NCBI RefSeq assembly: GCF_902726565.1
Contig: NZ_CACVAF010000008.1
Span: 124,001 to 188,000 of the forward strand
Origin: Yersinia vastinensis
Lineage (GTDB): Bacteria; Pseudomonadota; Gammaproteobacteria; Enterobacterales; Enterobacteriaceae
Reading direction: 5' to 3'
Length of the DNA: 64,000 nt
Positions 28,870-39,539 of this stretch are shown here, in pieces (the stretch's first letter is position 1; each line of letters starts with the position of its first letter). Below the pieces are notes generated by a model. That model worked only from the letters and a program-made list of their open reading frames with translations, was not told the DNA's origin and ran no database searches. A program made the translations under genes and the position numbers.

Positions 28870-30156
28870 ATGGGCTTTTCTCAAGCAGTCAGCGGTTTGA
28901 ACGCAGCGTCCAGTAATCTGGATGTGATCGGTAACAATATCGCCAACTCGGCGACCTCAGGTTTTAAAGCCGGCTCAGTTTCTTTTGCCGATATGTTCGC
29001 CGGTTCTCAAACCGGTATGGGCGTTAAAGTTGCCGGGATTACTCAGGACTTTAACGACGGCACGCCAACAACCACTAACCGCCGTCTGGATTTGGCTATC
29101 AGCCAGAGTGGTTTTTTCCGTATGCAAGACAGCAGCGGCGGCATTTACTATGCCCGCAACGGCCAGTTTAAGCTCGATGAAAACCGCAATATCGTCAATA
29201 TGCAGGGCTTGAGCCTAACCGGTTACCCGGCAACAGGGACACCACCAACAGTGCAGCAAGGGGCTAACCCGATTCCGCTGTCTATCCCTCAAGATATGAT
29301 GGGGGCGAAAGCGACGGAGTCCGGCAACATGGTGGCTAACTTGACCTCAACTCATGATGTCATTACCGACGCATTTGACCCAGAAAAACCAGAAACGTAC
29401 AGCTTTGTTAATAACATGACCACCTTTGACAGCTTGGGCAATCGCCATGTTATCAATGTGTTCTACGTTAAAACGGGTGAAGACGCGGCGAATGGCAACA
29501 CATGGTCGGTGTACACCAAAGACAGCAGTGCAACACTGGCTGATGCAAGCAAGCCACTGGACCCTACCGACCCGGCAGCCGCTTCACTGCGTGGCACGAT
29601 GGTATTTGATACCAATGGTGCACTGAAAAGCGTGACGAACGGCACTGGCACTGCAAGTACCACTAACTTCAATATGACTATTCCTATGGGGGTGGTAAAT
29701 GGTGCACCTGCGCAAGATTTCGCTCTGAATGTGGGCGGCAGCAAGCAGCAAAATACTGGGACTGACAGCATCGTTACCCAGAACCAGACTGGCTATGCAG
29801 CGGGTGAGTTCACTGGTTTCCAGATCAATAACGACGGCTCTGTCGTCGGGACTTATTCAAACCAACAGACTCAACTGCTCGGTCAAATTGTGCTGGTTAA
29901 CTTTGCTAACCCTGAAGGTTTATCTCCTGAGGGCGATAACGTCTGGAAAGAAACCAAATCGTCTGGCAACCCAATCCTCGGCACAGCCGGTGGTGGTGGC
30001 TTCGGTACATTGACCAGCGGTGCGTTGGAGTCTTCTAACGTCGATTTGAGTAAAGAACTGGTGAACATGATTGTGGCGCAGCGCAACTATCAGTCCAATG
30101 CGCAGACCATCAAAACTCAGGATCAGATCTTACAAACTCTGGTTAACCTGCGTTAA
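28870..30156 (+). CDS. flgE: flagellar hook protein FlgE
   Basis: 428-residue hook subunit. It starts MGFSQAVSGLNAASSNLDVI with GNNIANSATSGFKAG and ends with SKELVNMIVAQRNYQSNAQT; the middle forms the D1/D2 hook domains. Length is close to E. coli FlgE (402). AACGGAGAAG gives the ribosome-binding site. Confidence 0.97.
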   Translation: MGFSQAVSGLNAASSNLDVIGNNIANSATSGFKAGSVSFADMFAGSQTGMGVKVAGITQDFNDGTPTTTNRRLDLAISQSGFFRMQDSSGGIYYARNGQFKLDENRNIVNMQGLSLTGYPATGTPPTVQQGANPIPLSIPQDMMGAKATESGNMVANLTSTHDVITDAFDPEKPETYSFVNNMTTFDSLGNRHVINVFYVKTGEDAANGNTWSVYTKDSSATLADASKPLDPTDPAAASLRGTMVFDTNGALKSVTNGTGTASTTNFNMTIPMGVVNGAPAQDFALNVGGSKQQNTGTDSIVTQNQTGYAAGEFTGFQINNDGSVVGTYSNQQTQLLGQIVLVNFANPEGLSPEGDNVWKETKSSGNPILGTAGGGGFGTLTSGALESSNVDLSKELVNMIVAQRNYQSNAQTIKTQDQILQTLVNLR

Positions 30157-30177
30157 TCGAACTGACGGGATAAGCTC

Positions 30178-30933
30178 ATGGATCACGCAATATATACCGC
30201 GATGGGGGCTGCCCGGCAATCGCTGGAGCAGCAAGCGGTCACGGCGAACAACTTGGCTAACGCCTCTACGCCGGGGTTTCGTGCACAGTTGACCGCTATG
30301 CGTGCTGTCCCAATCGACGGGCCGAGCATGCCAACCCGCACAATGGTTGTGGCATCGACCCCAGGTGTGGATATCAGTCAAGGGACCATCAACTTCAGTG
30401 GTCGCCCGCTGGATGTGGCTTTACAGCAAGATGGCTATTTGGCCGTGCAACTGCCCGATGGTACTGAAGCCTATACCCGTAACGGTAACATTCAGGTGGG
30501 GGCTAACGGGCAAATGACCGTGCAGGGTTACCCGTTAATGGGAGATAACGGCCCGATTGAAGTGCCTCCTGAAGCCGCCGTCACTATCGCTGCTGATGGC
30601 ACTATCTCGGCACTGAATGCTGGCGATTCACCGAATACTATCGCTCAACTTGGCCAAATTAAGCGGGTCAGGGCAACGGCAGGTGAAGTGATGCACGGTG
30701 ATGACGGTTTGTTCCATTTGACGCCCGCCGCGCAGCAAGCGCGTGGCGCTCAGTTGGCTAACGACCCGCTTATCAAAATTATGCCGGGTGTGCTGGAAGG
30801 CAGTAACGTGAAAGCGGTTGAAGCCATGACCGACATGATTGCCAATGCCCGCAGTTTCGAAATGCAGATGAAGGTCATCCACAGTGTGGATGAAAACGAA
30901 CAGCGCGCTAATCAACTGTTAGCATTGGGTTAA
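30178..30933 (+). CDS. flgF: flagellar proximal rod protein FlgF
   Basis: 251 residues, rod/hook family: N-terminal [19 protein letters not shown], a middle FlgE/F/G-type domain ([20 protein letters not shown]) and C-terminal [20 protein letters not shown]. Twenty-one bases after flgE. Confidence 0.97.
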   Translation: MDHAIYTAMGAARQSLEQQAVTANNLANASTPGFRAQLTAMRAVPIDGPSMPTRTMVVASTPGVDISQGTINFSGRPLDVALQQDGYLAVQLPDGTEAYTRNGNIQVGANGQMTVQGYPLMGDNGPIEVPPEAAVTIAADGTISALNAGDSPNTIAQLGQIKRVRATAGEVMHGDDGLFHLTPAAQQARGAQLANDPLIKIMPGVLEGSNVKAVEAMTDMIANARSFEMQMKVIHSVDENEQRANQLLALG

Positions 30934-30959
30934 GCGCGAAGGCGCAGAGGAATAAACCG

Positions 30960-31742
30960 ATGATCCGATCATTATGGATTGCCAAAACCGGGCTGGATGC
31001 ACAGCAAACCAACATGGATGTGATCGCCAACAACTTGGCGAACGTCAGCACCAATGGTTTTAAACGTCAGCGGGCGGTCTTTGAAGATTTGCTGTACCAA
31101 ACAATGCGTCAGCCGGGGGCACAATCTTCCGAGCAGACGACATTGCCATCCGGTTTACAGATTGGTACTGGTGTTCGCCCAGTTGCCACTGAGCGTTTGC
31201 ACAGTCAAGGCAACTTGTCCAAGACCGATAACACCAAAGATATCGCTATTAAAGGTGAGGGGTTCTTTCAGGTGCAGATGCCTGATGGCACCAATGCTTA
31301 TACCCGCGATGGTTCCTTCCAGGTTGACCAAAATGGTCAGTTAGTGACCTCAGCCGGTTTTCCGATCCAACCGGCCATTACCATTCCGGCAAATGCATTG
31401 AGCATGACGGTTGGGCGTGACGGGATAGTCAGTGTCACCTTGCAGGGGCAAACGGCCACGCAGCAAGTTGGGCAACTGACACTGACCACCTTTATTAATA
31501 ACAGTGGTCTGGAAAGTATGGGTGAGAACCTGTATCAGGAAACCGCCAGCTCCGGTGCACCGAATGATTCCACTCCGGGTCTGAACGGCGCGGGTTTGTT
31601 GTATCAAGGATATGTTGAAACATCTAACGTCAATGTGGCGGAAGAGCTGGTCAACATGATCCAGACGCAACGCGCTTATGAAATCAACAGTAAAGCGGTT
31701 TCAACTTCAGACCAGATGTTGCAAAAACTGACACAGCTGTAA
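30960..31742 (+). CDS. flgG: flagellar distal rod protein FlgG
   Basis: 260-residue distal rod protein, forming the drive shaft through the P and L rings. N-terminal [20 protein letters not shown] and C-terminal [20 protein letters not shown]. Length identical to E. coli FlgG. A short G6/C-type hairpin (GGGGGC ... GCCCCC, 31754-31771) follows in the flgG-flgH gap. Confidence 0.97.
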   Translation: MIRSLWIAKTGLDAQQTNMDVIANNLANVSTNGFKRQRAVFEDLLYQTMRQPGAQSSEQTTLPSGLQIGTGVRPVATERLHSQGNLSKTDNTKDIAIKGEGFFQVQMPDGTNAYTRDGSFQVDQNGQLVTSAGFPIQPAITIPANALSMTVGRDGIVSVTLQGQTATQQVGQLTLTTFINNSGLESMGENLYQETASSGAPNDSTPGLNGAGLLYQGYVETSNVNVAEELVNMIQTQRAYEINSKAVSTSDQMLQKLTQL

Positions 31743-31846
31743 ATCCGCTTTCGGGGGGCGAGAGTGCCCCCTGATTGCCGCAGAATAATGAGTATTCGGG
31801 GCTGACCTTGCCAGCCTCTAACAGGTTACAGGATCGATAATCAGAG

Positions 31847-32563
31847 ATGGATACATCGCCGCTGCGAAAATTAGGTGAGTTGAGATGGGTTGGTGCACCG
31901 TTGATGGCCATGCTGTTGCTCAATGGTTGCGCGTATATTCCGCATAAACCCTTGGTGGATGGCACGACATCTGCACAGCCAGCTCCTGCCAGTGCGCCAT
32001 TACCGAATGGCTCGATTTTCCAGGCTGCTCAGCCGATGAATTATGGTTATCAGCCGCTATTCGAAGACCGTCGACCGCGTAACGTCGGTGACACCCTGAC
32101 GATCACCTTGCAGGAAAATGTCAGCGCCAGCAAAAGTTCCTCAGCCAATGCCAGTCGTAATGGGTCGAGTTCCTTTGCTGTGGCAACAGCACCGCGCTAT
32201 CTACAAGGTCTGCTAGGTAATGCCCGTGCTGATATGGACATTTCTGGTGACAACACCTTTGGTGGCAAGGGTGGGGCAAATGCCAATAACACCTTTAATG
32301 GCACTATCACAGTGACGGTTAACCAAGTGTTGGCTAACGGCAATTTACATGTGGTGGGTGAGAAACAGATCGCAATCAATCAGGGAACCGAATTTATCCG
32401 CTTCTCTGGGGTAGTTAACCCACGCACCATCAGCGGCAGCAATACAGTGACCTCAACACAGGTCGCTGATGCGCGCATCGAGTATGTGGGCAATGGTTAT
32501 ATCAATGAAGCGCAGACCATGGGCTGGTTGCAGCGGTTCTTCCTTAATATTTCGCCGTACTAA
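31847..32563 (+). CDS. flgH: flagellar L-ring lipoprotein FlgH
   Basis: 238-residue outer-membrane lipoprotein of the L ring. The lipobox is LLLNGC with the lipidated Cys near residue 28; the mature part matches FlgH from [20 protein letters not shown] to the C-terminal [13 protein letters not shown]. The N-terminal signal is longer than in E. coli, so a start further in cannot be excluded. Confidence 0.95.
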   Translation: MDTSPLRKLGELRWVGAPLMAMLLLNGCAYIPHKPLVDGTTSAQPAPASAPLPNGSIFQAAQPMNYGYQPLFEDRRPRNVGDTLTITLQENVSASKSSSANASRNGSSSFAVATAPRYLQGLLGNARADMDISGDNTFGGKGGANANNTFNGTITVTVNQVLANGNLHVVGEKQIAINQGTEFIRFSGVVNPRTISGSNTVTSTQVADARIEYVGNGYINEAQTMGWLQRFFLNISPY

Positions 32564-32574
32564 GAGGCCCACCA

Positions 32575-33696
32575 ATGCGTAAACCGTCACTTGTCACACT
32601 GTTTGTTGTACAGCTTGTTGCGTTCATTTCGTTGCTGTCATTACCGGCGTCAGCTGAACGTATTCGCGATTTGGTGACCGTTCAAGGGGTGCGTGATAAC
32701 GCGTTGATCGGTTATGGCCTGGTGGTGGGTTTGGATGGTTCCGGTGACCAGACCATGCAGACGCCGTTCACCACGCAAAGTTTAAGCAACATGTTGTCGC
32801 AATTGGGGATAACAGTACCGCCGGGCACCAATATGCAGCTTAAAAACGTGGCTGCAGTGATGGTGACCGCTAAGTTACCAGCCTTTTCCCGCGCCGGACA
32901 AACCATCGATGTGGTGGTTTCCTCAATGGGGAACGCTAAGAGTATCCGCGGCGGCACACTACTGATGACACCACTAAAAGGGGTCGATAATCAGGTTTAT
33001 GCACTGGCTCAAGGGAATGTCTTGGTGGGGGGCGCCGGTGCCTCCTCCGGGGGCAGCAGCGTGCAGGTCAACCAATTGACTGGCGGGCGAATCAGCAACG
33101 GTGCCACTATCGAGCGTGAACTGCCGACGACCTTTGGTACTGATGGGGTGATTAATCTTCAGTTGAATAACGAAGACTTCACCCTAGCGCAGCAGGTGAG
33201 TGATGCCATTAACCGTCAGCGTGGTTTTGGTTCAGCAACCGCTATTGATGCTCGTACCATTCAAGTGTTGGTGCCGCGCGGCAGCAGTTCGCAAGTCCGT
33301 TTTCTGGCTGATATTCAAAACATTCCCGTCAATGTCGACGCGGGTGATGCAAAAGTGATTATCAACTCCCGTACCGGCTCCGTTGTTATGAACCGCAACG
33401 TGATGCTGGACTCTTGTGCGGTGGCACAAGGTAACTTGTCCGTAGTGGTTGACCGGCAAAACATCGTTAGCCAGCCGGATACGCCATTTGGTGGTGGCCA
33501 GACGGTGGTAACACCGAACACCCAGATTTCTGTTCAGCAACAAGGCGGTGCACTGCAGCGTGTCAATGCCAGCCCGAACTTGAACAATGTGGTGCGTGCC
33601 TTGAACTCGCTGGGGGCAACACCTATCGATTTGATGTCTATCTTGCAGGCGATGCAAAGTGCCGGTTGCTTACGGGCTAAATTGGAAATTATCTAA
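32575..33696 (+). CDS. flgI: flagellar P-ring protein FlgI
   Basis: 373-residue periplasmic P-ring protein with a signal peptide (cleavage after ASA, mature start [15 protein letters not shown]). Its two conserved parts include [13 protein letters not shown] and [20 protein letters not shown]. Requires FlgA for assembly. The stop overlaps the flgJ start (TAATG). Confidence 0.97.
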   Translation: MRKPSLVTLFVVQLVAFISLLSLPASAERIRDLVTVQGVRDNALIGYGLVVGLDGSGDQTMQTPFTTQSLSNMLSQLGITVPPGTNMQLKNVAAVMVTAKLPAFSRAGQTIDVVVSSMGNAKSIRGGTLLMTPLKGVDNQVYALAQGNVLVGGAGASSGGSSVQVNQLTGGRISNGATIERELPTTFGTDGVINLQLNNEDFTLAQQVSDAINRQRGFGSATAIDARTIQVLVPRGSSSQVRFLADIQNIPVNVDAGDAKVIINSRTGSVVMNRNVMLDSCAVAQGNLSVVVDRQNIVSQPDTPFGGGQTVVTPNTQISVQQQGGALQRVNASPNLNNVVRALNSLGATPIDLMSILQAMQSAGCLRAKLEII

Positions 33697-34658
33697 TGAG
33701 TGATTTGATGGCAATGTCCGGTACAGCCAATGACATGTTCGGGGCGGCTTATGACGCCCAGTCACTGAATGCGTTGAAACGCGATGCAGCAAGAGATCCG
33801 CAGGGGAACCTGAAGCAGGTTGCTCAACAGGTAGAAGGCATGTTTGTGCAGATGATGCTCAAAAGCATGCGCTCTGCCTTGCCGCAAGATGGCGTGATGA
33901 ACAGTGATCAAACCCGGCTTTATACCTCGATGTATGACCAACAAATCGCACAGCAAATGTCGGTCAAAGGACTCGGTCTGGCAGATATGATGGTGGAGCA
34001 GCTTTCTGGTTCAACCTCACCAAGTGAAACCGCCGGTACAGTGCCGATGATGCTGGACAATGAAGTTCTACAAACGTTGCCAACACAGGCATTGGAACAA
34101 ATGGTACGTCGGGCCATGCCAACGCCGCCGGCCAATAATGCGGCATCATTGCCGCAAGGCACCGGCAGTTTCGTGGCGCGAATGTCTATTCCGGCGCAAA
34201 TCGCCAGTCAGCAAAGCGGCATTCCTCACCAGCTTATCGTGGCACAGGCTGCGCTGGAGTCAGGTTGGGGCCAGCGTGAGATTCCAACCCATGATGGCAA
34301 GACCAGCTATAACGTCTTTGGGATTAAAGCGGGCAGTAACTGGGATGGTCCAGTCAGTGAAATTACCACCACCGAATATGAACAGGGTGTAGCGAAGAAA
34401 ACCAAAGCACGCTTTAGGGTGTATGGCTCTTATGTCGAAGCGGTCAGTGATTATGTCAAATTGCTGACTCAAAACCCGCGCTACGCCAATGTGGCCGCAG
34501 CTCAAAGCCCAGAACAAGGGGCGCATGCCCTACAAAAAGCCGGTTATGCTACTGACCCACAATATGCCCAAAAATTGGTCAGTGTCATCCAGCAGATGAA
34601 GAGTGCCGGGGAGCAGGCGGTGAAGGCTTATAGTAGCGACTTAAGCCAGCTCTTCTAA
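33696..34658 (+). CDS. flgJ: rod cap and muramidase FlgJ
   Basis: 320-residue bifunctional protein. The N-terminal rod-scaffold half contains VEGMFVQMMLKSMRSALPQD; the C-terminal half (about 165-315) is a glycosyl-hydrolase family 73 glucosaminidase (QLIVAQAALESGWGQREIP, YNVFGIKAG) that opens a hole in peptidoglycan for the rod. The Glu in ALESGWG is the expected catalytic acid. Last gene of the flgB operon. Confidence 0.97.
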   Translation: MSDLMAMSGTANDMFGAAYDAQSLNALKRDAARDPQGNLKQVAQQVEGMFVQMMLKSMRSALPQDGVMNSDQTRLYTSMYDQQIAQQMSVKGLGLADMMVEQLSGSTSPSETAGTVPMMLDNEVLQTLPTQALEQMVRRAMPTPPANNAASLPQGTGSFVARMSIPAQIASQQSGIPHQLIVAQAALESGWGQREIPTHDGKTSYNVFGIKAGSNWDGPVSEITTTEYEQGVAKKTKARFRVYGSYVEAVSDYVKLLTQNPRYANVAAAQSPEQGAHALQKAGYATDPQYAQKLVSVIQQMKSAGEQAVKAYSSDLSQLF

Positions 34659-34659
34659 G

Positions 34660-34730
34660 AATCCCTTCGTATTTGAAGTTGCAGGGGCGTTTGCTTGCCG
34701 CCTACCGGCAACCCCAATTATTTTGGGATT
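34660..34730. repeat. ERIC-derived mini-repeat after flgJ
   Basis: Terminal inverted AATCCC / GGGATT flank a core (TATTTGAAGTTGCAGG, TTGCTTGCCGCCTACCGGCA, CCAATTATTTTGGGAT) that corresponds to the two ends of an ERIC element with the middle deleted. It shares the TGGCAGCCTACCGGCAAC-like section with the remnant at 17991. It directly follows flgJ and may act as a 3' RNA structure. Confidence 0.6.
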
Positions 34731-34758
34731 AAAGCCGAGTTTGGACCCACATTTTTAC

Positions 34759-34785
34759 TCAAGTTATCAAAAGTCTGGTCGATAA
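34759..34785 (+). promoter_or_regulatory. near-consensus sigma-28 promoter of flgKL
   Basis: TCAAGTTA-N11-GTCGATAA; spacing exact, one mismatch in the -10 (GCCGATAA) and two in the -35 (TAAAGTTT). It lies about 100 bases before flgK, as expected for a class 3 promoter adding to read-through from flgB. Confidence 0.8.
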
Positions 34786-34887
34786 CCTTTACAGGCTGTG
34801 CGGGGGCTTCGGTTTCCTCAGGCAGTATCCCAATATTAATAAACGCAGGTTCGCGAGAGTTATCGCCTGCTGTAAAAGGATTTCTTC

Positions 34888-36555
34888 ATGTCCAATAGTT
34901 TAATGAATACTGCGATGAGTGGTCTGAGCGCAGCACAATATGCCCTGAGCACCGTCAGTAATAACATCACCAATTATCAGGTGGCAGGCTATAACCGCCA
35001 GAACACCATTTTTGCGCAAAACGGCGGAACGTTAAGCCCTGCGGGTTTTATTGGTAACGGTGTGACGGTGACGGGTGTTAACCGCGAATATAACTCTTTT
35101 ATTACCAATCAATTGCGTTCTGCACAGACTCAAAGCAGTGGGTTGACGACCTATTATCAGCAAATATCGCAAATTGATAATTTGCTCTCTAACACGTCCA
35201 ATAACCTCTCAACGACGATGCAGGATTTCTTTAGCAACCTGCAAAACTTGGTCAGTAATGCCGATGATGATTCGGCACGCAAGACTGTACTCGGCAAGGC
35301 TGAAGGGCTTGTTAACCAATTCCAGAATGCCGATAAATACCTGCGCGATATGGATACGGGCGTCAATCAGAAGATCACTGAAAGTGTCGCGAAAATTAAT
35401 AACTATGCCGATCAAATCGCTAAGTTAAATGACCAGATAACCCGTCTGCGTGGCAGCAGTGGTAGCGAACCGAACGCCTTACTGGATCAACGCGACCAGC
35501 TTGTGACCGAGCTGAATCAGATTGTCGGCGTGACAGTCACGCAACAAGATGGTGATGCTTATAACGTCTCATTTGCTAACGGCTTGCCGTTGGTTCAAGG
35601 GCCAACGTCTTACCAAGTGGAAGCGATGCCTTCCAGCGCGGATGCAACACGTTTATCCATTGGCTACAAATATGGTAGCGGCACCACGCTGGAAGTCGAT
35701 GAAAGTCGTTTGATGACCGGCAGTCTTGGTGGCACGTTAAAATTCCGCAGTGAAGCACTGGACAGTGCGCGCAATCAACTAGGTCAACTGGCTTTGGTGA
35801 TGGCTGATAGCTTCAATACTCAGCACAAAGCCGGGTTTGATTCCAACGGTGATGTGGGTACTGACTTCTTTAGTTTTGCCGAACCGACTACGTTGAAAAA
35901 TTCAAGAAATCAGGGTGATGCTAGCCTGACGGTCTCTTATACCGATACTTCAAAAGTCAAAGCCAGTGATTATAGCGTTGAGTTTGATGGGACTGACTGG
36001 CAGGTGACTCGCTTATCGGATAACACCAAGGTGGCGGCCAGCCCGGTGAAGGATGCGAGTGGTAACACGACCGGCTTAAGCTTTGATGGCGTTGCTGTCA
36101 GTATTGATAATGGTACTAATGGTGCGCAAGCCAGAGATAAATTTACTGTAAAAACAGTTTCTAACGTAGCGGCTAATTTGCAGGTTGCAATTACAGACTC
36201 CAGTAAAATTGCAGCTGCGGGCACCGCGGCAGGTGGCGAGAGTGATAACGTCAATGCCCAAGCGTTAATGGATCTGCAAACCAAAAAATTGGTGGACGGT
36301 AAAGCAACTCTTTCTGGCGCTTATGCCGGATTGGTCAGCACCGTCGGTAACCAGACGAACACCGCGAAAACCAACAGTACGGCGCAGGCCAATATTGTGA
36401 CTCAGTTGACCGCCGAGCAGCAGTCTATTTCCGGGGTGAACTTGGATGAAGAGTACGGTGACCTTCAGCGTTTCCAACAATATTATTTGGCGAACGCACA
36501 AGTCATGCAGACCGCGTCAACATTATTCAGTGCATTGCTGGATATCCGCGGTTAA
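34888..36555 (+). CDS. flgK: hook-filament junction protein FlgK (HAP1)
   Basis: 555 residues. N-terminal SLMNTAMSGLSAAQYALSTV with VSNNITNYQVAGYNRQN and C-terminal GVNLDEEYGDLQRFQQYYLA are the terminal helices of axial proteins; the middle is variable. Exported with chaperone FlgN. Preceded by a sigma-28-type promoter. Confidence 0.97.
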   Translation: MSNSLMNTAMSGLSAAQYALSTVSNNITNYQVAGYNRQNTIFAQNGGTLSPAGFIGNGVTVTGVNREYNSFITNQLRSAQTQSSGLTTYYQQISQIDNLLSNTSNNLSTTMQDFFSNLQNLVSNADDDSARKTVLGKAEGLVNQFQNADKYLRDMDTGVNQKITESVAKINNYADQIAKLNDQITRLRGSSGSEPNALLDQRDQLVTELNQIVGVTVTQQDGDAYNVSFANGLPLVQGPTSYQVEAMPSSADATRLSIGYKYGSGTTLEVDESRLMTGSLGGTLKFRSEALDSARNQLGQLALVMADSFNTQHKAGFDSNGDVGTDFFSFAEPTTLKNSRNQGDASLTVSYTDTSKVKASDYSVEFDGTDWQVTRLSDNTKVAASPVKDASGNTTGLSFDGVAVSIDNGTNGAQARDKFTVKTVSNVAANLQVAITDSSKIAAAGTAAGGESDNVNAQALMDLQTKKLVDGKATLSGAYAGLVSTVGNQTNTAKTNSTAQANIVTQLTAEQQSISGVNLDEEYGDLQRFQQYYLANAQVMQTASTLFSALLDIRG

Positions 36556-36602
36556 TTTTTTATCTGCGGCAAAGTGATATGCCGCTACTTATCTTCTTTC
36601 GA

Positions 36603-36630
36603 GCTAAGTCAGTCTGTTTACTGACTTAGC
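36603..36630. repeat. 11-bp perfect hairpin between flgK and flgL
   Basis: GCTAAGTCAGT and ACTGACTTAGC form a perfect stem with a 6-base loop (CTGTTT), ending about 10 bases before the flgL ribosome-binding site. No T-run follows. Likely an RNA processing or stability element that sets flgK:flgL ratios (inference), or a decayed terminator. Confidence 0.75.
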
Positions 36631-36653
36631 TGTTGCTAAAAGGAACTGACATT

Positions 36654-37634
36654 GTGCGCTTAAGTACCAGCATGATTTATCAGCAAACTATGCAGGGCGT
36701 CACTAATGCCCAATCCCTTTGGATGCAGTCGGGTCAACAACTGTCTACCGGTAAACGGGTTGTGAACCCCTCGGATGACCCAATGTCGGCGTCCCAAGCG
36801 GTTATGGTTTCACAGTCTGAAGCTGAAAATAGTCAATATACCTTGGCACGTAGTTTTGCCCGCCAAAGTTCCTCATTAGAGACCACGGTTCTTGCACAAG
36901 CGACAACCACTATCCAGTCAATTCAAAGCATCATCATCAGTGCTAAGAGCGATATTCTAAGTGACGATGACCGTGCCTCCTATGCGACACAGTTACAGGG
37001 TTTAAAAGATCAGCTCCTCAATCAGGCAAACTCTAAGGATGGTAACGGCCGCTATATGTTTGGTGGGTTTAAAAGTGACAAGGCTCCTTTTGTGGTCAGC
37101 GCGACAGGTGAAGTGACTTACGCGGGGAGCGATACAGCAATTACACAGAAAGTCGATTCGAACCGTTCCATGACAGTAGGGCATACGGGTTCTAGCATAT
37201 TTATGGCATTAACCAGTAATGCGAAACCAGAACCTGATGATGTCAATGGTGATCCGGTAGCCTCTGAAGCCAATATCTTTAATACGATAGATACGGTATT
37301 AAATTCGTTGAAGACGCCTTTACAAGGCGCAACGGATGAGGTTAAAGCGCAGGCAACAGCTGATATGGATAAAGGTATCCGTGGTATGGCTAACTCACTG
37401 AATAATGTCTTATCTGTGCAAGCAGAGATTGGGACTCAGTTGCAGGAGTTAGACAACCTGGATAGCTTAGGTGCAGACCGTACTTTGATCAATAAACAAC
37501 GGTTAAGTGACTTGGTTGATGTGGATTGGAACTCTGCTATCTCTTCATATGTCATGCAACAAGCCGCATTGCAGGCATCCTACACGACATTTACCAATAT
37601 GCAGGGCATGTCTCTGTTCCAACTGAATAAATAA
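36654..37634 (+). CDS. flgL: hook-filament junction protein FlgL (HAP3)
   Basis: 326 residues, flagellin-like N terminus (LSTSMIYQQTMQGVTNAQSL, STGKRVVNPSDDPMSASQAV) and C terminus (ISSYVMQQAALQASYTTFTN). The GTG start is chosen because AAAGGA lies just upstream and the product then aligns with E. coli FlgL; the longer frame adds seven non-conserved residues. Confidence 0.95.
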   Translation: MRLSTSMIYQQTMQGVTNAQSLWMQSGQQLSTGKRVVNPSDDPMSASQAVMVSQSEAENSQYTLARSFARQSSSLETTVLAQATTTIQSIQSIIISAKSDILSDDDRASYATQLQGLKDQLLNQANSKDGNGRYMFGGFKSDKAPFVVSATGEVTYAGSDTAITQKVDSNRSMTVGHTGSSIFMALTSNAKPEPDDVNGDPVASEANIFNTIDTVLNSLKTPLQGATDEVKAQATADMDKGIRGMANSLNNVLSVQAEIGTQLQELDNLDSLGADRTLINKQRLSDLVDVDWNSAISSYVMQQAALQASYTTFTNMQGMSLFQLNK

Positions 37635-37644
37635 TCCGTCGACG

Positions 37645-37666
37645 ACTGTGGGGTTCGCCCCACAGT
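37645..37666. terminator. hairpin between convergent flgL and fliR
   Basis: ACTGTGGGG-TTCG-CCCCACAGT: a perfect 9-bp stem with an extra-stable UUCG tetraloop in the 35-base gap between the two convergent operons. No T-run on either side, but the position between two converging transcripts fits a bidirectional terminator. Confidence 0.65.
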
Positions 37667-37669
37667 ATC

Positions 37670-38452
37670 TCAGCTTGCCAATCCGCTTAATACACCCGCC
37701 AGACGGTCAAAAAACTCACTAAACAGATGCTCGGCAAACGGTGCTAACAGCGGCATAACCAGCCCCAACGAAATAATACCGACCGTCAAGGTCAGTGGGA
37801 AACCGATGACGAACACAGAGAGTTGTGGCGTCATACGATTTAGCATCCCCAATGCCATGTTTAAGGTGAGTAGCAACGTAATCAGTGGTAAGGCCAGCAT
37901 CAAACCATTCATGAAGATCAATGAACCTGCCTGCGTCAATGCCAGAAATCCATTGCCATTGAGTGGTTCGAACTGGATAGGTAAGGTATGAAAACTGTCT
38001 GCCAGCAATGAAATCAGCCACAAATGTCCATCAAAGGTGAGAAATAACAGCATCGCCAGCAGGTTCAATAACCGGGCGAGAACCGGCATGTTTGGCCCTC
38101 CCGAGGGGTCAAAGAATGTGGCAAAAGAAAGCCCCATTTGCAAGCCAATCACTTCACCTGCCAGGCGGATAGCGGCAAAAGCAAATTGCATGGTTAAGCC
38201 GATAGCCACCCCAATCAAGACTTGTTGGGCTGCAACCCACACCGCACCGGCGGAGACGAGGGGAATATTGACCGGTGGCAGAGAAGGGGCAATCAGAAAG
38301 GTAATTAATACCGCCAAACCCACTTTGACCTTGCGGTTTATCTGCTTCTCACTGAGTACTGGGGCGGTGGTGATCAGTGCCAGTATGCGGATTAATGGCC
38401 AGAAGTATTGGCTGACCCAAAGGCTCAGTTGCGTGGCGTCGAGGGGGATCAT
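37670..38452 (-). CDS. fliR: flagellar export gate protein FliR
   Basis: 260-residue integral membrane protein of the FliPQR gate complex. Start [20 protein letters not shown] chosen from the family; a longer in-frame extension would run through fliQ and is not conserved. Several membrane helices, with [17 protein letters not shown] in the middle loop. Last gene of the leftward fli array and placed directly after fliQ. Confidence 0.95.
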   Translation of the reverse strand: MIPLDATQLSLWVSQYFWPLIRILALITTAPVLSEKQINRKVKVGLAVLITFLIAPSLPPVNIPLVSAGAVWVAAQQVLIGVAIGLTMQFAFAAIRLAGEVIGLQMGLSFATFFDPSGGPNMPVLARLLNLLAMLLFLTFDGHLWLISLLADSFHTLPIQFEPLNGNGFLALTQAGSLIFMNGLMLALPLITLLLTLNMALGMLNRMTPQLSVFVIGFPLTLTVGIISLGLVMPLLAPFAEHLFSEFFDRLAGVLSGLAS

Positions 38453-38454
38453 TA

Positions 38455-38724
38455 TTACCCGATCAACGTCGGCAGACTGGTGAATAAATTGCGCATATAG
38501 TCGAGTATCAGGCTCAACATCCACGGGCCTGCAATCACCATGGTGGTGAATACGGCCAGTATTTTCGGGATAAATGACAATGTCATTTCGTTAATCTGTG
38601 TTGCTGCCTGCAATAGGCTTACAATCAAACCGCTGATCAGCGCAGCCAATAATAGTGGTGCCGCCAATGCAAGGGCGATTTTCATTGCCTCGACGCCGAG
38701 TGCCATTACCGATTCTGGTGTCAT
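38455..38724 (-). CDS. fliQ: flagellar export gate protein FliQ
   Basis: 89-residue protein with two membrane helices (about 16-38 and 52-75), same length as E. coli FliQ. Conserved [19 protein letters not shown] loop. Part of the FliPQR export channel. Preceded by fliP with about 66 bases between them. Confidence 0.96.
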   Translation of the reverse strand: MTPESVMALGVEAMKIALALAAPLLLAALISGLIVSLLQAATQINEMTLSFIPKILAVFTTMVIAGPWMLSLILDYMRNLFTSLPTLIG

Positions 38725-38790
38725 GACGAGTCCCCCTTGCTTAAATGTGATGGATAAAAACGTAATTTGTTTCTCGGTGATAAAACATCA

Positions 38791-39539
38791 TCAACTATAA
38801 AAACTCTGCGCCAACGAGCCTAATAACAGTTGCCAGCCATCAACCAAGACAAACAGCATCAACTTGAAGGGGAGCGAAATACTGGCAGGAGGAACCATCA
38901 TCATCCCTAGGGCCATCAGCACACTGGCGACCACCAAGTCGATAATTAAAAATGGAATAAAAACGGTAAAGCCAATTTGGAATGCGGTTTTCAACTCACT
39001 GGTGACATACGCTGGCAGCAAAATACGCATAGGAACGACTTCCGGCCCTTCCAATGGTGGAAGGTTTGCCAGCCGTGCATACAGTGCTAAGTCTGACTCG
39101 CGTGTTTGGCGCAGCATAAATTCACGTAACGGTTGCGAACCTTTATCCATCGCGACTTCCATACTTATCTTGTCTTGGCTAAAAGGCAGATAGGCATCCT
39201 GATACACTTTGTCGAATACCGGCGACATAATGAAGAACGTCAGAAATAGAGCTAACCCCAGCATGACTTGATTGGGGGGGCGGATGGAGTACCTAAGGCG
39301 TTGCGCAGCAAACCGAGTACAATAATGATGCGTGTAAAACTGGTCATCATCAGCAACGCGGCGGGCAGGAAACTCAGTGTGGTAATAAAAACGAGTGTCT
39401 GCACCGGTAACGACCAACTTTGCCCACCATTTGCTAAAGGCTGGCTAATAATACCGGGCAGTTGAGCAAATGCTGCTGGAGAGCAGAAAAGGATGAGCAG
39501 CAGAGCGGCTTTATTCAGAAGCGGACGCAGGGACATCAT
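38791..39539 (-). pseudogene. fliP: flagellar export gate protein FliP, frameshifted in a poly-C tract
   Basis: The two halves of FliP lie in different frames. The 5' part (signal peptide, [20 protein letters not shown] ... [11 protein letters not shown]) runs out of frame at a run of seven C on the coding strand (G7 at 39274-39280) and stops within 9 codons; the 3' part continues as [20 protein letters not shown] to the normal end GSLAQSFYS. One extra C (eight) would restore a full protein of about 249 residues, exactly as in E. coli. As read, the export gate would lack FliP and flagella would not form. It may be a sequencing error, a true null, or a phase-variable tract. Confidence 0.9.

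Noticed and set aside
38453-38524. 24-residue N-terminal extension of FliR
   Set aside because: It overlaps fliQ out of frame and is not shared with known FliR proteins; the internal ATG is the start.
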